Shown here piece after piece: positions 44,333 to 53,016 of a stretch of DNA of 58,359 bases. Each line of letters starts with the position of its first letter. Positions within the stretch are counted from its first letter, which is position 1. The notes beneath the pieces were generated by a model that did not search any database, was not told where the DNA came from, and was given only the letters and a program-made list of their open reading frames with translations. Source of the stretch: Candidatus Baltobacteraceae bacterium (GTDB taxonomy: Bacteria > Vulcanimicrobiota > Vulcanimicrobiia > Vulcanimicrobiales > Vulcanimicrobiaceae); contig DATJTX010000009.1 in NCBI GenBank assembly GCA_035502855.1, forward strand, positions 1 to 58,359, read 5' to 3'. The position numbers and the translations under genes were made by a program.

Positions 44333-45357
44333 AAGTAGCGATCGATGCGCAGTTGGCCGTCGGTACGGCCACCGGCATCGGCGAGTATGTGCGCGGCTTG
44401 GTCGATGCGCTGCGCGCCGGCGGGCTGGACGTGGTCGAACTCTCCGATCCCAAACTCGATCCGTGGCGCTTCGACCGGCGCGTGGTGTGGGATCAGATCG
44501 TGCTGCCGCAGCGCGTGCGTCAGGTTCAGGCCGACGTCATGCACTGCGCTTCCGGAACGGTTCCGCTGGGCCTTGCGATTCCGTACGTCGTGACCGTGCA
44601 CGACGTGGCTTGGCTGCGCGTGCAGGCGCACGCGCGTCCGTACGCGCGCTACTATTTTGGCCGGTTTTCGATGGATCGCTACCGGCACGCCAGCGCGATC
44701 GCGGTCGACTCGGCCTTCTCGCGCGACGAACTGCTGGAAGCGGCGCGGCAACTCGATCCAAATCTGGTTCGCGTCGTCTACCCCGGCGTCGCACGCGATT
44801 ACTGCGAGCTGGAGCGGCGCGGCGGCGACGGCGTGACGATTCTCGCGATCGGCACGGTTGAGCGGCGCAAGAATCTCGAGGTGCTGATCGAGGCGCTAGC
44901 GTTTCTGCCGAAGGCGCGTCTGGTGTCGGTGGGGCCGTATACGCCGTACCAGGACGAATGCGAAGGCATCGCGCGCGTGCTCGGCGTGCGCGAGCGGGTG
45001 GAATTTCGCGGTTACATCCCGCGCGAGGAATTGCTGGAACTGTGCGCCCGTGCCGCGGTGGTGGCGGTTCCCTCGACGTACGAAGGCTTCGGCTATGCGG
45101 CGGCGCAGGCACTGTGCGCCGGCATTCCGGCGGTCGTGTCGGATCAGGCATCGCTGCCCGAGATCGTGGGCGCCGACGCGCAGGTGGTGCCGGTCGGGAG
45201 CATTCAGGGATGGGTGGAGGCGCTGGGCGCGGCGCTGCGCGGTGAGGATGATGCGCGCGCGGCAGCCGGACGCGAAGGGGCGATCGCGCGCTTTACGTGG
45301 AGCAAGAGCGCGCGCGACATGCGCGCGGCGTACGAGTTGGCCTTCGCCTCGCGTTAG
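44329..45357 (+). CDS. Glycosyltransferase family 4 (GT-B)
   Basis: Protein of 342 aa. It starts VKVAIDAQLAVGTATGIGEYVRGL (GTG 44329), the usual GT4 N-terminus with the Gly-rich acceptor loop. ILAIGTVERRKNLEVLIEAL and VPSTYEGFGYAAAQALCAGIPAVVSD are the nucleotide-sugar-binding motifs of the C-terminal half. It adds a sugar in surface polysaccharide synthesis. A frame open to 44200 covers the TPR gene and is rejected. It is convergent with the LuxR-type gene, overlapping by 4 bp. Confidence 0.88.
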   Translation: MKVAIDAQLAVGTATGIGEYVRGLVDALRAGGLDVVELSDPKLDPWRFDRRVVWDQIVLPQRVRQVQADVMHCASGTVPLGLAIPYVVTVHDVAWLRVQAHARPYARYYFGRFSMDRYRHASAIAVDSAFSRDELLEAARQLDPNLVRVVYPGVARDYCELERRGGDGVTILAIGTVERRKNLEVLIEALAFLPKARLVSVGPYTPYQDECEGIARVLGVRERVEFRGYIPREELLELCARAAVVAVPSTYEGFGYAAAQALCAGIPAVVSDQASLPEIVGADAQVVPVGSIQGWVEALGAALRGEDDARAAAGREGAIARFTWSKSARDMRAAYELAFASR

Positions 45358-46796
45358 GCGGCGCTGTTCGACTCGAGGAAGAGGCGGACGAGTTCCGAGC
45401 GGTTCCCGATATTCAGGATCTTGTTGATGTGCTTGATGTGGACGCGAACCGTGCCCTCGGCCATCCCGAGCGTCTCGCCGATCTCGCGCGCGGTCTTGCT
45501 GCTGGAGACGAGCAGGTCGGCGACTTCGCGCATGCGTCCGCGGATGCGCGAAATCGGCGCGGTAAGCCGCTCGTACTGACGCGCCGCCAGCGAACGCGGA
45601 TACACGGCGGTCAAACGCTCCACCCGTTCGCGCCAGCGCGCACCGCCGCCGAGCTCGACCGCGCGCAACGCGCAGCTCGTCGCCCGGTGGATGTATTTCA
45701 TTTCTTTGAATATCTTGTAGGCGGCCTGCGCATGCCGCAACGCTTCTTCGCCCTCGGTCAGATGCGAGAGTGCAAACAGCTTGAACGCCTCAGGACGCCG
45801 ACCATGACCCATAGCTGCCATCCGCGAAACGCTGTTACTTGCAGCGTGCTCGAATAACACGAGAGCGCGTTCGCGATCGGCGCCGAGGACATCCATGGCG
45901 CCAAAGACGCCTGTCGCCTCTTCGCCGCGTGCCCGAGCCCAATCGACCTCCGAAAAGCTGTCGAATGCGTTCGTGCACGACGACGCAGCGGACACCGGCT
46001 CCCCGATCGCGGCACTTATCCGCGCGCGATCCGCAAAAATCAGACCCCGCCGCATCTCGTCTGGCGCGAGCGCAAAAGTGGCGTCCAAGAGTTGCATAGC
46101 GGGAATCCAATCGCCGCGAGTAGCCTTCCGCCATGCAAGTGCGCGCTGCGTGTAAAAGCGGTAAGTGCTCGCCTCGTCGGGCCACTCAATCTCTCCGAGA
46201 AGTACTTCTCCGCGTAGGCCCAATTCGCCAAGCTCCACCTCGCGGACGAGGGGCGCGAGGGACTCAGCGATGCGGGCTAGCAGCCCTCGGTCGACATTCT
46301 CTTTGAGGGCTAAAGAAAGCGCGTGAAGCTGGTACAGCGCTTGCCTTTCGAACTGCTCACGAAGGCCATCGATCCATGCTCGGGTCATCGCGTAACGGAT
46401 TCGTTGCTCTGGTGTCTGTGGCAGCGCCTTCGATAGTTCCTCACGAACCGTGTCGGGCGCGTCGTCAATAAAAGCAATGAGCGCGCGCGCGTATGCGACC
46501 TCCGCTAATGCCCACTTTGAAGTCGAGGGAAACCACTCTTTACGCGGAAGGTCCAAGGCCGCGAGCGCCGCGTTTTCATGTGCGCGACCGACGGCCGCAA
46601 GCTTTTCATTGCCATGCTGCGCAAGCCACGCGCCGAGATTTCGCTTCGCTTCCTGATCACCGCGACGCAGCGCGACCCAAAGACGAACATGTATTGCGTC
46701 GGGGTCATCGGGGAACGGCGCCAGCAAAGAATCCACCTCGGCGAAAGCGCCGAGGTGAAAGAGATCCCACGCCCGCGTGACCTCAGCCCTCGAACC
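45354..46796 (-). CDS. LuxR-type transcription regulator with helical-repeat domain
   Basis: Protein of about 480 aa. The C-terminal 65 residues are a LuxR-type helix-turn-helix: VADLLVSSSKTAREIGETLGMAEGTVRVHIKHINKIL. The rest is a TPR-like helical array with no receiver, PAS or autoinducer-binding domain. The start is uncertain: ATG 46796 is used, while ATG 46841 and TTG 46859 are also in frame and none has a good ribosome-binding site. A small exported peptide gene lies directly upstream. Codon use seems less GC-biased than in the neighbours. Confidence 0.75.
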   Translation of the reverse strand, partial: GSRAEVTRAWDLFHLGAFAEVDSLLAPFPDDPDAIHVRLWVALRRGDQEAKRNLGAWLAQHGNEKLAAVGRAHENAALAALDLPRKEWFPSTSKWALAEVAYARALIAFIDDAPDTVREELSKALPQTPEQRIRYAMTRAWIDGLREQFERQALYQLHALSLALKENVDRGLLARIAESLAPLVREVELGELGLRGEVLLGEIEWPDEASTYRFYTQRALAWRKATRGDWIPAMQLLDATFALAPDEMRRGLIFADRARISAAIGEPVSAASSCTNAFDSFSEVDWARARGEEATGVFGAMDVLGADRERALVLFEHAASNSVSRMAAMGHGRRPEAFKLFALSHLTEGEEALRHAQAAYKIFKEMKYIHRATSCALRAVELGGGARWRERVERLTAVYPRSLAARQYERLTAPISRIRGRMREVADLLVSSSKTAREIGETLGMAEGTVRVHIKHINKILNIGNRSELVRLFLESNSAA

Positions 46797-46868
46797 CATC
46801 AGGGTCGATTTTACGGCTTGGCAGCGCCACCCCTCTGGCATCTGCCAAGTTTGGGCCAAAAAGACTGG

Positions 46869-47012
46869 TTAGTCCGGCGGTCCTCCCGCGGAGTCAAAGG
46901 AGTGCATGTGGCCCGTCACGGGGGTGGCCGGCGCTTGGACGGCGGCATGCGTGGCGGCTCCAGCGGTGCCCCCTAGGAAATGAATCAAAAGGGCCAGGAA
47001 AATCGACAGCAT
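46869..47012 (-). CDS. Tiny exported or membrane peptide upstream of the regulator
   Basis: A 47-aa open frame: start ATG 47012 with an excellent GGAAGGAG five bases upstream, and stop TAA at 46869. The N-terminal 14 residues (MLSIFLALLIHFLG) are hydrophobic, followed by Ala/Thr/Pro-rich sequence with three His residues (for example TGHMHSFDSAGGPP). It lies just before the LuxR-type gene on the same strand. It may be a small secreted signal or membrane peptide. No homologue comes to mind. The strong ribosome-binding site is the main support. Confidence 0.5.
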   Translation of the reverse strand: MLSIFLALLIHFLGGTAGAATHAAVQAPATPVTGHMHSFDSAGGPPD

Positions 47013-47172
47013 CAGGGCTCCTTCCGGAAGAGGGGAGAAGTCGAACTACCCGCACCCGGGTAATGTTTCAGCACTTTTTGCCGATTACTCCTGATCCTGC
47101 CATAAAAATCCGAAACGGGCTACTTAAATCTCCGCATGGCGGTGCGTAGGGCCCTTGGCCTACGCTCGTCCC

Positions 47173-47730
47173 ATGGACGAAGAACTGACCCTCCACGAGC
47201 TTACTCGTCTGGAGGCCGATCGCAAACTCAAGTCATTGCCGACGGCGGTTCTCGAGACCGCCTGGGTGCGCGAGGCCCAGGTTGAGGCCGTGATCGACGC
47301 CGTGCTGGTCGTCGCCCTGAGCAATACCCAGGCGATCGCCCGGGCGAGGCACGCCGGAGAATGGTGCGCCCGCATTGCCGGTGCCCTGCCGTGCGGACCC
47401 GATCCGGCCTTTGCCCGCCGCGTGGGGGCTCTGAGCGAGGTCGACCCCGCCGCGCTCGAGCGGATCCCCGAACTACGGCATCTCGCGCCGTACGTGCGTG
47501 ACTATCAGGCCTACGCGATCGAGGGCGGAGGGAATCCGCGCGCGATGTCGCTGGTGACCTGCGTGGCGCGCGAGTTCGACGAGCGCATCACGCTCGACGA
47601 GGACGGCCGCGCACCGTCGCCGCAAGCCGTGCTGGGGATGATGATCGCGCACGCCGACGAGATCACGCGCCCGATCGTCGAAGCTTTGCAAACTGCCGTG
47701 CATCCGGTCAGCCATGTCCGAGTCGCTTGA
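47173..47730 (+). CDS. Degenerate HD-like helical protein
   Basis: Protein of 185 aa from ATG 47173 (MDEELTLHELTRLEADRKL). The central part, ARHAGEWCARIAGALPCGPDPAFARRVGALSEVDPAALERI, follows the helical pattern of HD/HD-GYP phosphohydrolases, but the HD doublet is replaced by SEVD, so metal binding is unlikely. It may be a non-catalytic sensor or scaffold. The TTG 18 bases upstream is a weaker start. It overlaps the next gene by 17 bp, which points to co-translation. Confidence 0.5.
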   Translation: MDEELTLHELTRLEADRKLKSLPTAVLETAWVREAQVEAVIDAVLVVALSNTQAIARARHAGEWCARIAGALPCGPDPAFARRVGALSEVDPAALERIPELRHLAPYVRDYQAYAIEGGGNPRAMSLVTCVAREFDERITLDEDGRAPSPQAVLGMMIAHADEITRPIVEALQTAVHPVSHVRVA

Positions 47731-48148
47731 TCACGTTGCCGACGAGGCCGAGGATTCCGTCGTGCAGATCGCGCTTGCCAAAGAACTCAAACAGATGGAG
47801 TTCGATCGCGTCGATCGCGCGATTCGCACGCAAATCGCCGCCATCGTCAAAGCGGTCACCGTGTACGCGCGTGCCGGACGCCAGCGCGGCGTCACCGACT
47901 ACGCCGGCTTTCGCGAGGCGATCGATCAGTTGAACGCGCACCTGTTGGGCTGGGAAGTTTCGGCGGCGCTCAAAGACTACCAGGTCGAAGCGCTCTACGA
48001 CGCGTCGTTTGCACTCAACGCCGCGTGTAAGGCCGGGGCCGCGAAGGCGGCTGCCGAGCCGGATGCGGCGGCGATCAAAGAGTCGTTCGAACGCGGCTGC
48101 GAATCATTGCGTAAGTTTTGGGTGAGCATGGGAGAATCCACGACGTAG
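47714..48148 (+). CDS. Hypothetical all-helical protein
   Basis: Protein of 144 aa, acidic and Ala-rich, predicted entirely helical, with no signal peptide or membrane segment. I recognise no family. Repeated heptad-like stretches such as SVVQIALAKELKQMEFDRVDRAI suggest coiled coil or helical bundle. It overlaps the degenerate HD-like gene by 17 bp and precedes a pilin-like gene by about 55 bp, so the pair may act together in a regulatory or assembly role. Confidence 0.6.
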   Translation: MSESLDHVADEAEDSVVQIALAKELKQMEFDRVDRAIRTQIAAIVKAVTVYARAGRQRGVTDYAGFREAIDQLNAHLLGWEVSAALKDYQVEALYDASFALNAACKAGAAKAAAEPDAAAIKESFERGCESLRKFWVSMGESTT

Positions 48149-48202
48149 TCAACGTCGATCCATCGTGGTCGCATTATACGCTGCGCGGGTACTGACCCGA
48201 GC

Positions 48203-50320
48203 ATGCGCCGAGGCGAAGCGGGATTCACCTTGCCCGAACTGGTCGTGGCGGTGGCGATCACACTGATCCTGCTCGCAGCCGGCGGCTACTGGATGCTCGC
48301 GATGCGCCCGGGCGCACTTCGCAACGCGGTCGACGATTTCGATTCGAACCTCGCCGGCGCCAAGGCGCTGGCGGCCAGCAGCGGCAACGGCGCGACGCTC
48401 GTCTTCGCGCCGCAGCCGAACGGACTGACGGGCTTTACGCTGCGCGTCTATTCCGGCCGGCCGAATGCGGCGAATGCGGTGAGCGCAACCAACACGATGG
48501 CGGTGAACAGCGGTGCAAGCGTGAGCGAAGCGCACTTCGGCAGTCCGCCGTTTGCGATCTTCTTGAACAGCGCGGGCTATCCGACCGGAACGGCAAATTA
48601 TCCGGCGCTCGATGCGCACGAGAATCCGACGTTCAATGTGATTGCGCAGCAGCCGCCATGTCCGAGCGGCGGCATCGTGCTCACGTTCACGAGCGCGCAA
48701 GGCGTCACGGCGACCCGCACGCTGCCGTGCAATACGACGCTCGACACGGTCGGTGGCACCGATCCGACGCCGACCCCGAACGCACCGCACATCTCGCCGA
48801 CGTATCTGCTGGCGCACGATACCAGCGATGCGGGCCCGCTGCGCTTCAAAGCGGCCGAGTACGGCTACTACCATTGGTACGCCTCGACGGTAAACGGCGC
48901 GCCGTGTCAGACAATCGCCTCGGATACGGGTGCTGCGCCGGCGACGTTCGCGAGCCCGTGGCCGTACGCGCAGCCAAGTCCCGCAAGCCAAGGCGGCGCT
49001 GCGCCTTCGCCGCCGGAGTTTGCGCCGTACACGTGGCCGATCGGCGACCCGAACGATCCGCCCGCGTGGTTCTCGCTCTCGCCGGTGTTGCACAACGGCG
49101 GCATGTGCACGGTAAGCGTCGCCGATGATTACAGCCAATCGGGAACCGTAACGGTGCAAGTGATGGGCGATCTTACCGCTTCAACGACGTCGGTGCCGGC
49201 GATGACGGTGGGCGGCGGCGCGCAGACAATCGGATTCACGAAAACGTTCGACTCGCAGCAGCTGCTGCTCTCGGCCGGCGGACCGTGCCTCGGTGTCGTC
49301 AGCGCGACTACGGCGTCGGGCTCGTTTCCGAGCTCGCCGTCGCACACGCCGGCCAATGCGAGCGTGACGATCACACCGGTCGGCGCGGGCAGCTGCACGC
49401 TGATCGTGCAGGATCAATACGGCGAACAGATCGCGATCGGTGCGACGGTAAAGAAACCCGATCAGCCCTTCGCAACTTGGCCGGCCTCGCTCGTCGTCGC
49501 GACCGGCGGCGGCGCCGTCGCGATGACGTCGAGCGGCGCGCTAGCCTATGAAGGCGGCGATTACGCGCTTGCGCGGGTTGCACCGGCGATCAACGCGCTG
49601 TTCGGCGGCGGCATTGCTCGCGCGCAAAGCAGCGTATATACCGGGCCATGTTACGCGCAGGCATTTGCGTCGGGAACGAGCGGCGCCGTTGATACGTCTT
49701 TGCCGTCGAGCGTCGCGGGCGCGCTCGGCGTAAGCGTGACAACCGACGGATGCATTTTGAATGGCGCTGCAAGCGCACCATACGGCGGCGCGTCACCAAC
49801 CGGCGCGATCGTTGCATACGAACCAATCGGAAGCGGACAGACTGGGAATTTCTCCACGACGAACGTGGGCGCTTGCGTTCAACTAGGCTCCTGGAATCCG
49901 CCGAGCGCGAGCGGCGAACAGGCTTCGCTTTCGGCGACCGGGCGCACCGCGGGAAGCTGCATCGTTGACCTGTCGGATGGAGTATCGACGCAAACGCCAA
50001 AGCCCGATGCTGGACAGGTTTCCCTATCAGTTGTTAATGCATTGTCGTTTACAACAGTGACGTGCACAGGCTTCGTCGATCAAGAAGGCGACCGCGGATG
50101 CAGCGTGTCTTGTGAAGGAACGAGCGGAGGCTGCCAGAGCTCGGGTCAGTCAGTCATTTTTCCTTGCAACGGCTTGAATGGCGTTGGTCTATTCGATGTT
50201 ACTACGGGCGAAGGGACCGATACGACCGGGCTGCAGATCAATCCGGGCCAAAGCATCTCGGTGACCACATCAAGCGACGGAACGGCATTTGTCTCCGCGA
50301 GCTCATGCGCGAGCTCCTGA
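48203..50320 (+). CDS. Very large pilin-like secreted protein
   Basis: Protein of 705 aa. The start MRRGEAGFTLPELVVAVAITLILLAA is a type IV prepilin leader with cleavage before Phe (G-FTLPEL) and the Glu at +5. After the pilin helix the protein carries about 600 more residues rich in Thr, Ser, Gly and Pro, with several Cys pairs and Ig-like repeats. Normal pilins have 130-200 aa. It may be a tip adhesin or a large minor pilin. No other pilus genes are near. It is convergent with the next lipoprotein gene. Confidence 0.75.
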   Translation: MRRGEAGFTLPELVVAVAITLILLAAGGYWMLAMRPGALRNAVDDFDSNLAGAKALAASSGNGATLVFAPQPNGLTGFTLRVYSGRPNAANAVSATNTMAVNSGASVSEAHFGSPPFAIFLNSAGYPTGTANYPALDAHENPTFNVIAQQPPCPSGGIVLTFTSAQGVTATRTLPCNTTLDTVGGTDPTPTPNAPHISPTYLLAHDTSDAGPLRFKAAEYGYYHWYASTVNGAPCQTIASDTGAAPATFASPWPYAQPSPASQGGAAPSPPEFAPYTWPIGDPNDPPAWFSLSPVLHNGGMCTVSVADDYSQSGTVTVQVMGDLTASTTSVPAMTVGGGAQTIGFTKTFDSQQLLLSAGGPCLGVVSATTASGSFPSSPSHTPANASVTITPVGAGSCTLIVQDQYGEQIAIGATVKKPDQPFATWPASLVVATGGGAVAMTSSGALAYEGGDYALARVAPAINALFGGGIARAQSSVYTGPCYAQAFASGTSGAVDTSLPSSVAGALGVSVTTDGCILNGAASAPYGGASPTGAIVAYEPIGSGQTGNFSTTNVGACVQLGSWNPPSASGEQASLSATGRTAGSCIVDLSDGVSTQTPKPDAGQVSLSVVNALSFTTVTCTGFVDQEGDRGCSVSCEGTSGGCQSSGQSVIFPCNGLNGVGLFDVTTGEGTDTTGLQINPGQSISVTTSSDGTAFVSASSCASS

Positions 50321-51295
50321 TTATGGCCAAGTCGGATGGTTCGGATCGGTGTACGAGCGCGGGTCGATCGTGAGCTCCGCGAATCCCATCGCGCTGACGC
50401 TGACGTTTCCATTGTAGCCGAACGGGAGGTATTGCCCGGCGAACCATATCGCCCGCGGATCGGCCGCGTAGTTCATTTGCGAGAGCGTTGTCGAATTGAT
50501 GTAGCCTGCACAGGATGTTCCCCCGGAACTGTTTATCGCGCCTGTTGAGATCGGATAGGTGCTTGCGCCCACTGTTGCCACTTGCGCGTAGGCATTATTC
50601 GCGCGCACATTTTCGAGTAGCCACTCATCGATACTCGATCCAGCCAAATCGTTCTGTGTTCGTTCATATTGCCATGCGATATAGCATGGCATTTCCGTCG
50701 TCGCGTCCAGGGTTGCGAGGCGATAATCGCCGTTCGTCTCCCACGATGGCGCGGTATAGCCGGACGGCACGGTTGGCAGCGTAGGCGCCGCCAGCGTTTG
50801 ATTGCCGCCCGTGAGCGTCACATTATCGTGCACGGTAGCTTGCACCGTGAAACTCACCGGCGATGGCGATGGGCATGGTCCGCCGCAGCTCCCGGGAGGC
50901 GTTGTATAGCCCGGTGGAACCGAGGCAACGGCATCGGCCCCGATCACGAGCAGATAGTGCCCGTTCGGAACGTTGTTCAGGGCGAATGTGCCGTTCGGCG
51001 CGGTGGTCACTTGCGGCGAGGGCAGCGGCGTCGGGCAGCCGTCGTTTTCGGGCGTGATCGACGTTGCCGGTGAGGGTGTTGGGCCGCACGGCGCCCACGG
51101 CATCAACTTCACCGTGACGCCTGCCAGCGGCGAGCCGTTCGCGTCGTTCACCAGCGTGCCGCTCGCGTTGGTCACACCTGGGGTTGCCGACGGCGTGCCG
51201 ATAGGCGGCGGCACGGTTCCGCCATTGCCACCGCCGCCGCACGCGGCAAGCGCTGCTGCGATGCCAATCGTGCCTGCGATCAAACGCACGTTCAT
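50321..51295 (-). CDS. Exported lipoprotein with carboxypeptidase-regulatory-like domain
   Basis: Protein of 324 aa from ATG 51295. The lipoprotein signal is MNVRLIAGTIGIAAALAAC, followed by a Gly/Pro linker. Residues about 50-125 (ASGTLVNDANGSPLAGVTVKL through TFALNNVPNGHYLLVIGAD) are a carboxypeptidase-regulatory-like beta sandwich. The C-terminal half (from ATLDATTEMPCYIAWQYERT) is not recognised. Surface attachment is likely. The end abuts the end of the pilin-like gene, and its tail reads through the DPRSYTDPNHPTWP motif. Confidence 0.65.
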   Translation of the reverse strand: MNVRLIAGTIGIAAALAACGGGGNGGTVPPPIGTPSATPGVTNASGTLVNDANGSPLAGVTVKLMPWAPCGPTPSPATSITPENDGCPTPLPSPQVTTAPNGTFALNNVPNGHYLLVIGADAVASVPPGYTTPPGSCGGPCPSPSPVSFTVQATVHDNVTLTGGNQTLAAPTLPTVPSGYTAPSWETNGDYRLATLDATTEMPCYIAWQYERTQNDLAGSSIDEWLLENVRANNAYAQVATVGASTYPISTGAINSSGGTSCAGYINSTTLSQMNYAADPRAIWFAGQYLPFGYNGNVSVSAMGFAELTIDPRSYTDPNHPTWP

Positions 51296-51364
51296 CGGGC
51301 CCACACCCCCGTGGGTGCCCAACTTTACGAGGTGCGGTCGCGATCCCTGGAATCTTTACCGAGG

Positions 51365-53014
51365 TTAATAAATCGGCGAACCGGGCGCGCCCGGTGCGAC
51401 CGATCCATCGTCGGGCGCGAAGACGAGCCGCAGCGGGTAGCTCGAACCGGCCTCCGGCATCGTGACGATCGTCACCCGCACGAACCCCTTCGCCGGCACG
51501 ACGTACTGGCGCAGCTTGTAGCGCGAGAACGGCGGCACTTGATGCGACTGCAAAAGCACGCCGTCGATTAAATATGTGCCGGTTGCGTAGCCGCCGCGCG
51601 GATTTTCGTAGATCGCGATGTTCTGCGGCGTCGGCAGCGGGTTCTGCACGTTCACCACAAACGATTCGAGCACGCCGTAATCGCCGGAGAGCGCTTGACC
51701 TGCAAGCGTATTCGGCAGCGGAATCTGCCCGATCGGCAGTTCGAGATATGGATCGTTCACGTTCCACTGCGTCGAGAAATGAAACTCCGGAATCGTATAG
51801 ATGCCGCGCGCGTGCTTCACCGTGCTGGTGAGCAGTTGGCCGGTCGTCAGCGCGGTCGAAGGATCGTCGCTCGCGTTCTGCGCGACCAGCGTGAGGTGCA
51901 CGCTGCTGCCTTCCAAAATGCGCAGCTGCATCAGATTGGTCACGATCGATTTCGCCGGCATGTCTTGCGCGGCGATGACCTGCGTCGCATCGCCCGGAAT
52001 CTGAATCAACCGCCCCTGATTCTGCACGACGTCGGCGAGAAAATCTTTGGTCGCGAGATGCCCGGCTTCCATCTCGTACCGGCTCGAACCGATGCCGCTG
52101 ATGAATTGCAGCGTCGCCGGCTCAGGCGAGCGATTCTGCGCGACCAGCACGATGCGCCGGTCGGGTTGCCCCGGCGGATTGTAATGGAAGTAGAGAAAGC
52201 GAGAAGGCACTTCCCAGCGCAGATCGGCTTCGAACAGGATGCCGTTTTGCGTCAGCTTCTCGGGGAAGTCGCTGACCATCAGAATATCGGGTGAAATGCG
52301 CGGCACCGCGATGTTTTGAATGTTTGCGTGCACCGTGCCGTTGACGCTGAAGTAGTTCACGCCTTGGATCAGCACCGGCACGTCGACGCCGGCGCTCTCG
52401 TCTTGCGCGAGATCTCCGCTGAGCGGAACGTCGCTCGGCGAGATGACCACCTGCGCGCCCGGCCGCGTCGTGGTGTCATGAATGATTGCGTTCGCGACCA
52501 GCGTTTGCAGATAATCGCGCGTCGCTGCCGGATCGCCGGTGACGCGCAGATCGACTTCGCTCGGCAGCGTGCCGGCGTAATACGCGACGCGCACGCCGAC
52601 TTGCGTGCTGATGCCGCGCGAATCGGTCACCGTGATGACGCCCGCGCCGGGCGTGGCGCCGGTAAGCGTGATCGTGCGCGCATCTTGATCGACGCTCATC
52701 GTGTACGCGCTGCTCGTCGCCGGCGTGACCGTGAGCGGCGCGACGGCACCGTTGACCGTCAGCGTTTGCGACGCGCCGACCGCCACGTAGGCGACGTTGG
52801 GCGAAACGGTGATCGGCGGCGGCGTGGGCGTGGGTGTCGGGGTCGGTGTGGGCGTCGCCGATGCGGATGCGTTCGGCGAGGGCGAGAGCATCGGCTGCGC
52901 GAAGGGCGTGGGCGTAATCGCCGGCGTGGGCGTGGTTTGTGCGCCTACGGAAACAGCGCCGCACACGACGGCGCCGCTCCAGAGCGCAACGATGAGCAGG
53001 GTACGTCGATGCAA
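51365..53014 (-). CDS. Large exported protein with Pro/Thr repeat linker
   Basis: Protein of 549 aa starting at TTG 53014, two bases after the recQ stop. A signal peptide (LLIVALWSGAVVCGAVSVGA) is followed by a (TP)n tract (about 50-66), a bacterial Ig-like domain (ITVSPNVAYVAVGASQTLTV) and a large beta-rich region. I know no family for the main part. The close spacing to recQ suggests read-through, although the roles are unrelated. Without a ribosome-binding site the start is uncertain. Confidence 0.6.
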   Translation of the reverse strand: MHRRTLLIVALWSGAVVCGAVSVGAQTTPTPAITPTPFAQPMLSPSPNASASATPTPTPTPTPTPPPITVSPNVAYVAVGASQTLTVNGAVAPLTVTPATSSAYTMSVDQDARTITLTGATPGAGVITVTDSRGISTQVGVRVAYYAGTLPSEVDLRVTGDPAATRDYLQTLVANAIIHDTTTRPGAQVVISPSDVPLSGDLAQDESAGVDVPVLIQGVNYFSVNGTVHANIQNIAVPRISPDILMVSDFPEKLTQNGILFEADLRWEVPSRFLYFHYNPPGQPDRRIVLVAQNRSPEPATLQFISGIGSSRYEMEAGHLATKDFLADVVQNQGRLIQIPGDATQVIAAQDMPAKSIVTNLMQLRILEGSSVHLTLVAQNASDDPSTALTTGQLLTSTVKHARGIYTIPEFHFSTQWNVNDPYLELPIGQIPLPNTLAGQALSGDYGVLESFVVNVQNPLPTPQNIAIYENPRGGYATGTYLIDGVLLQSHQVPPFSRYKLRQYVVPAKGFVRVTIVTMPEAGSSYPLRLVFAPDDGSVAPGAPGSPIY

Positions 53015-53016
53015 AG

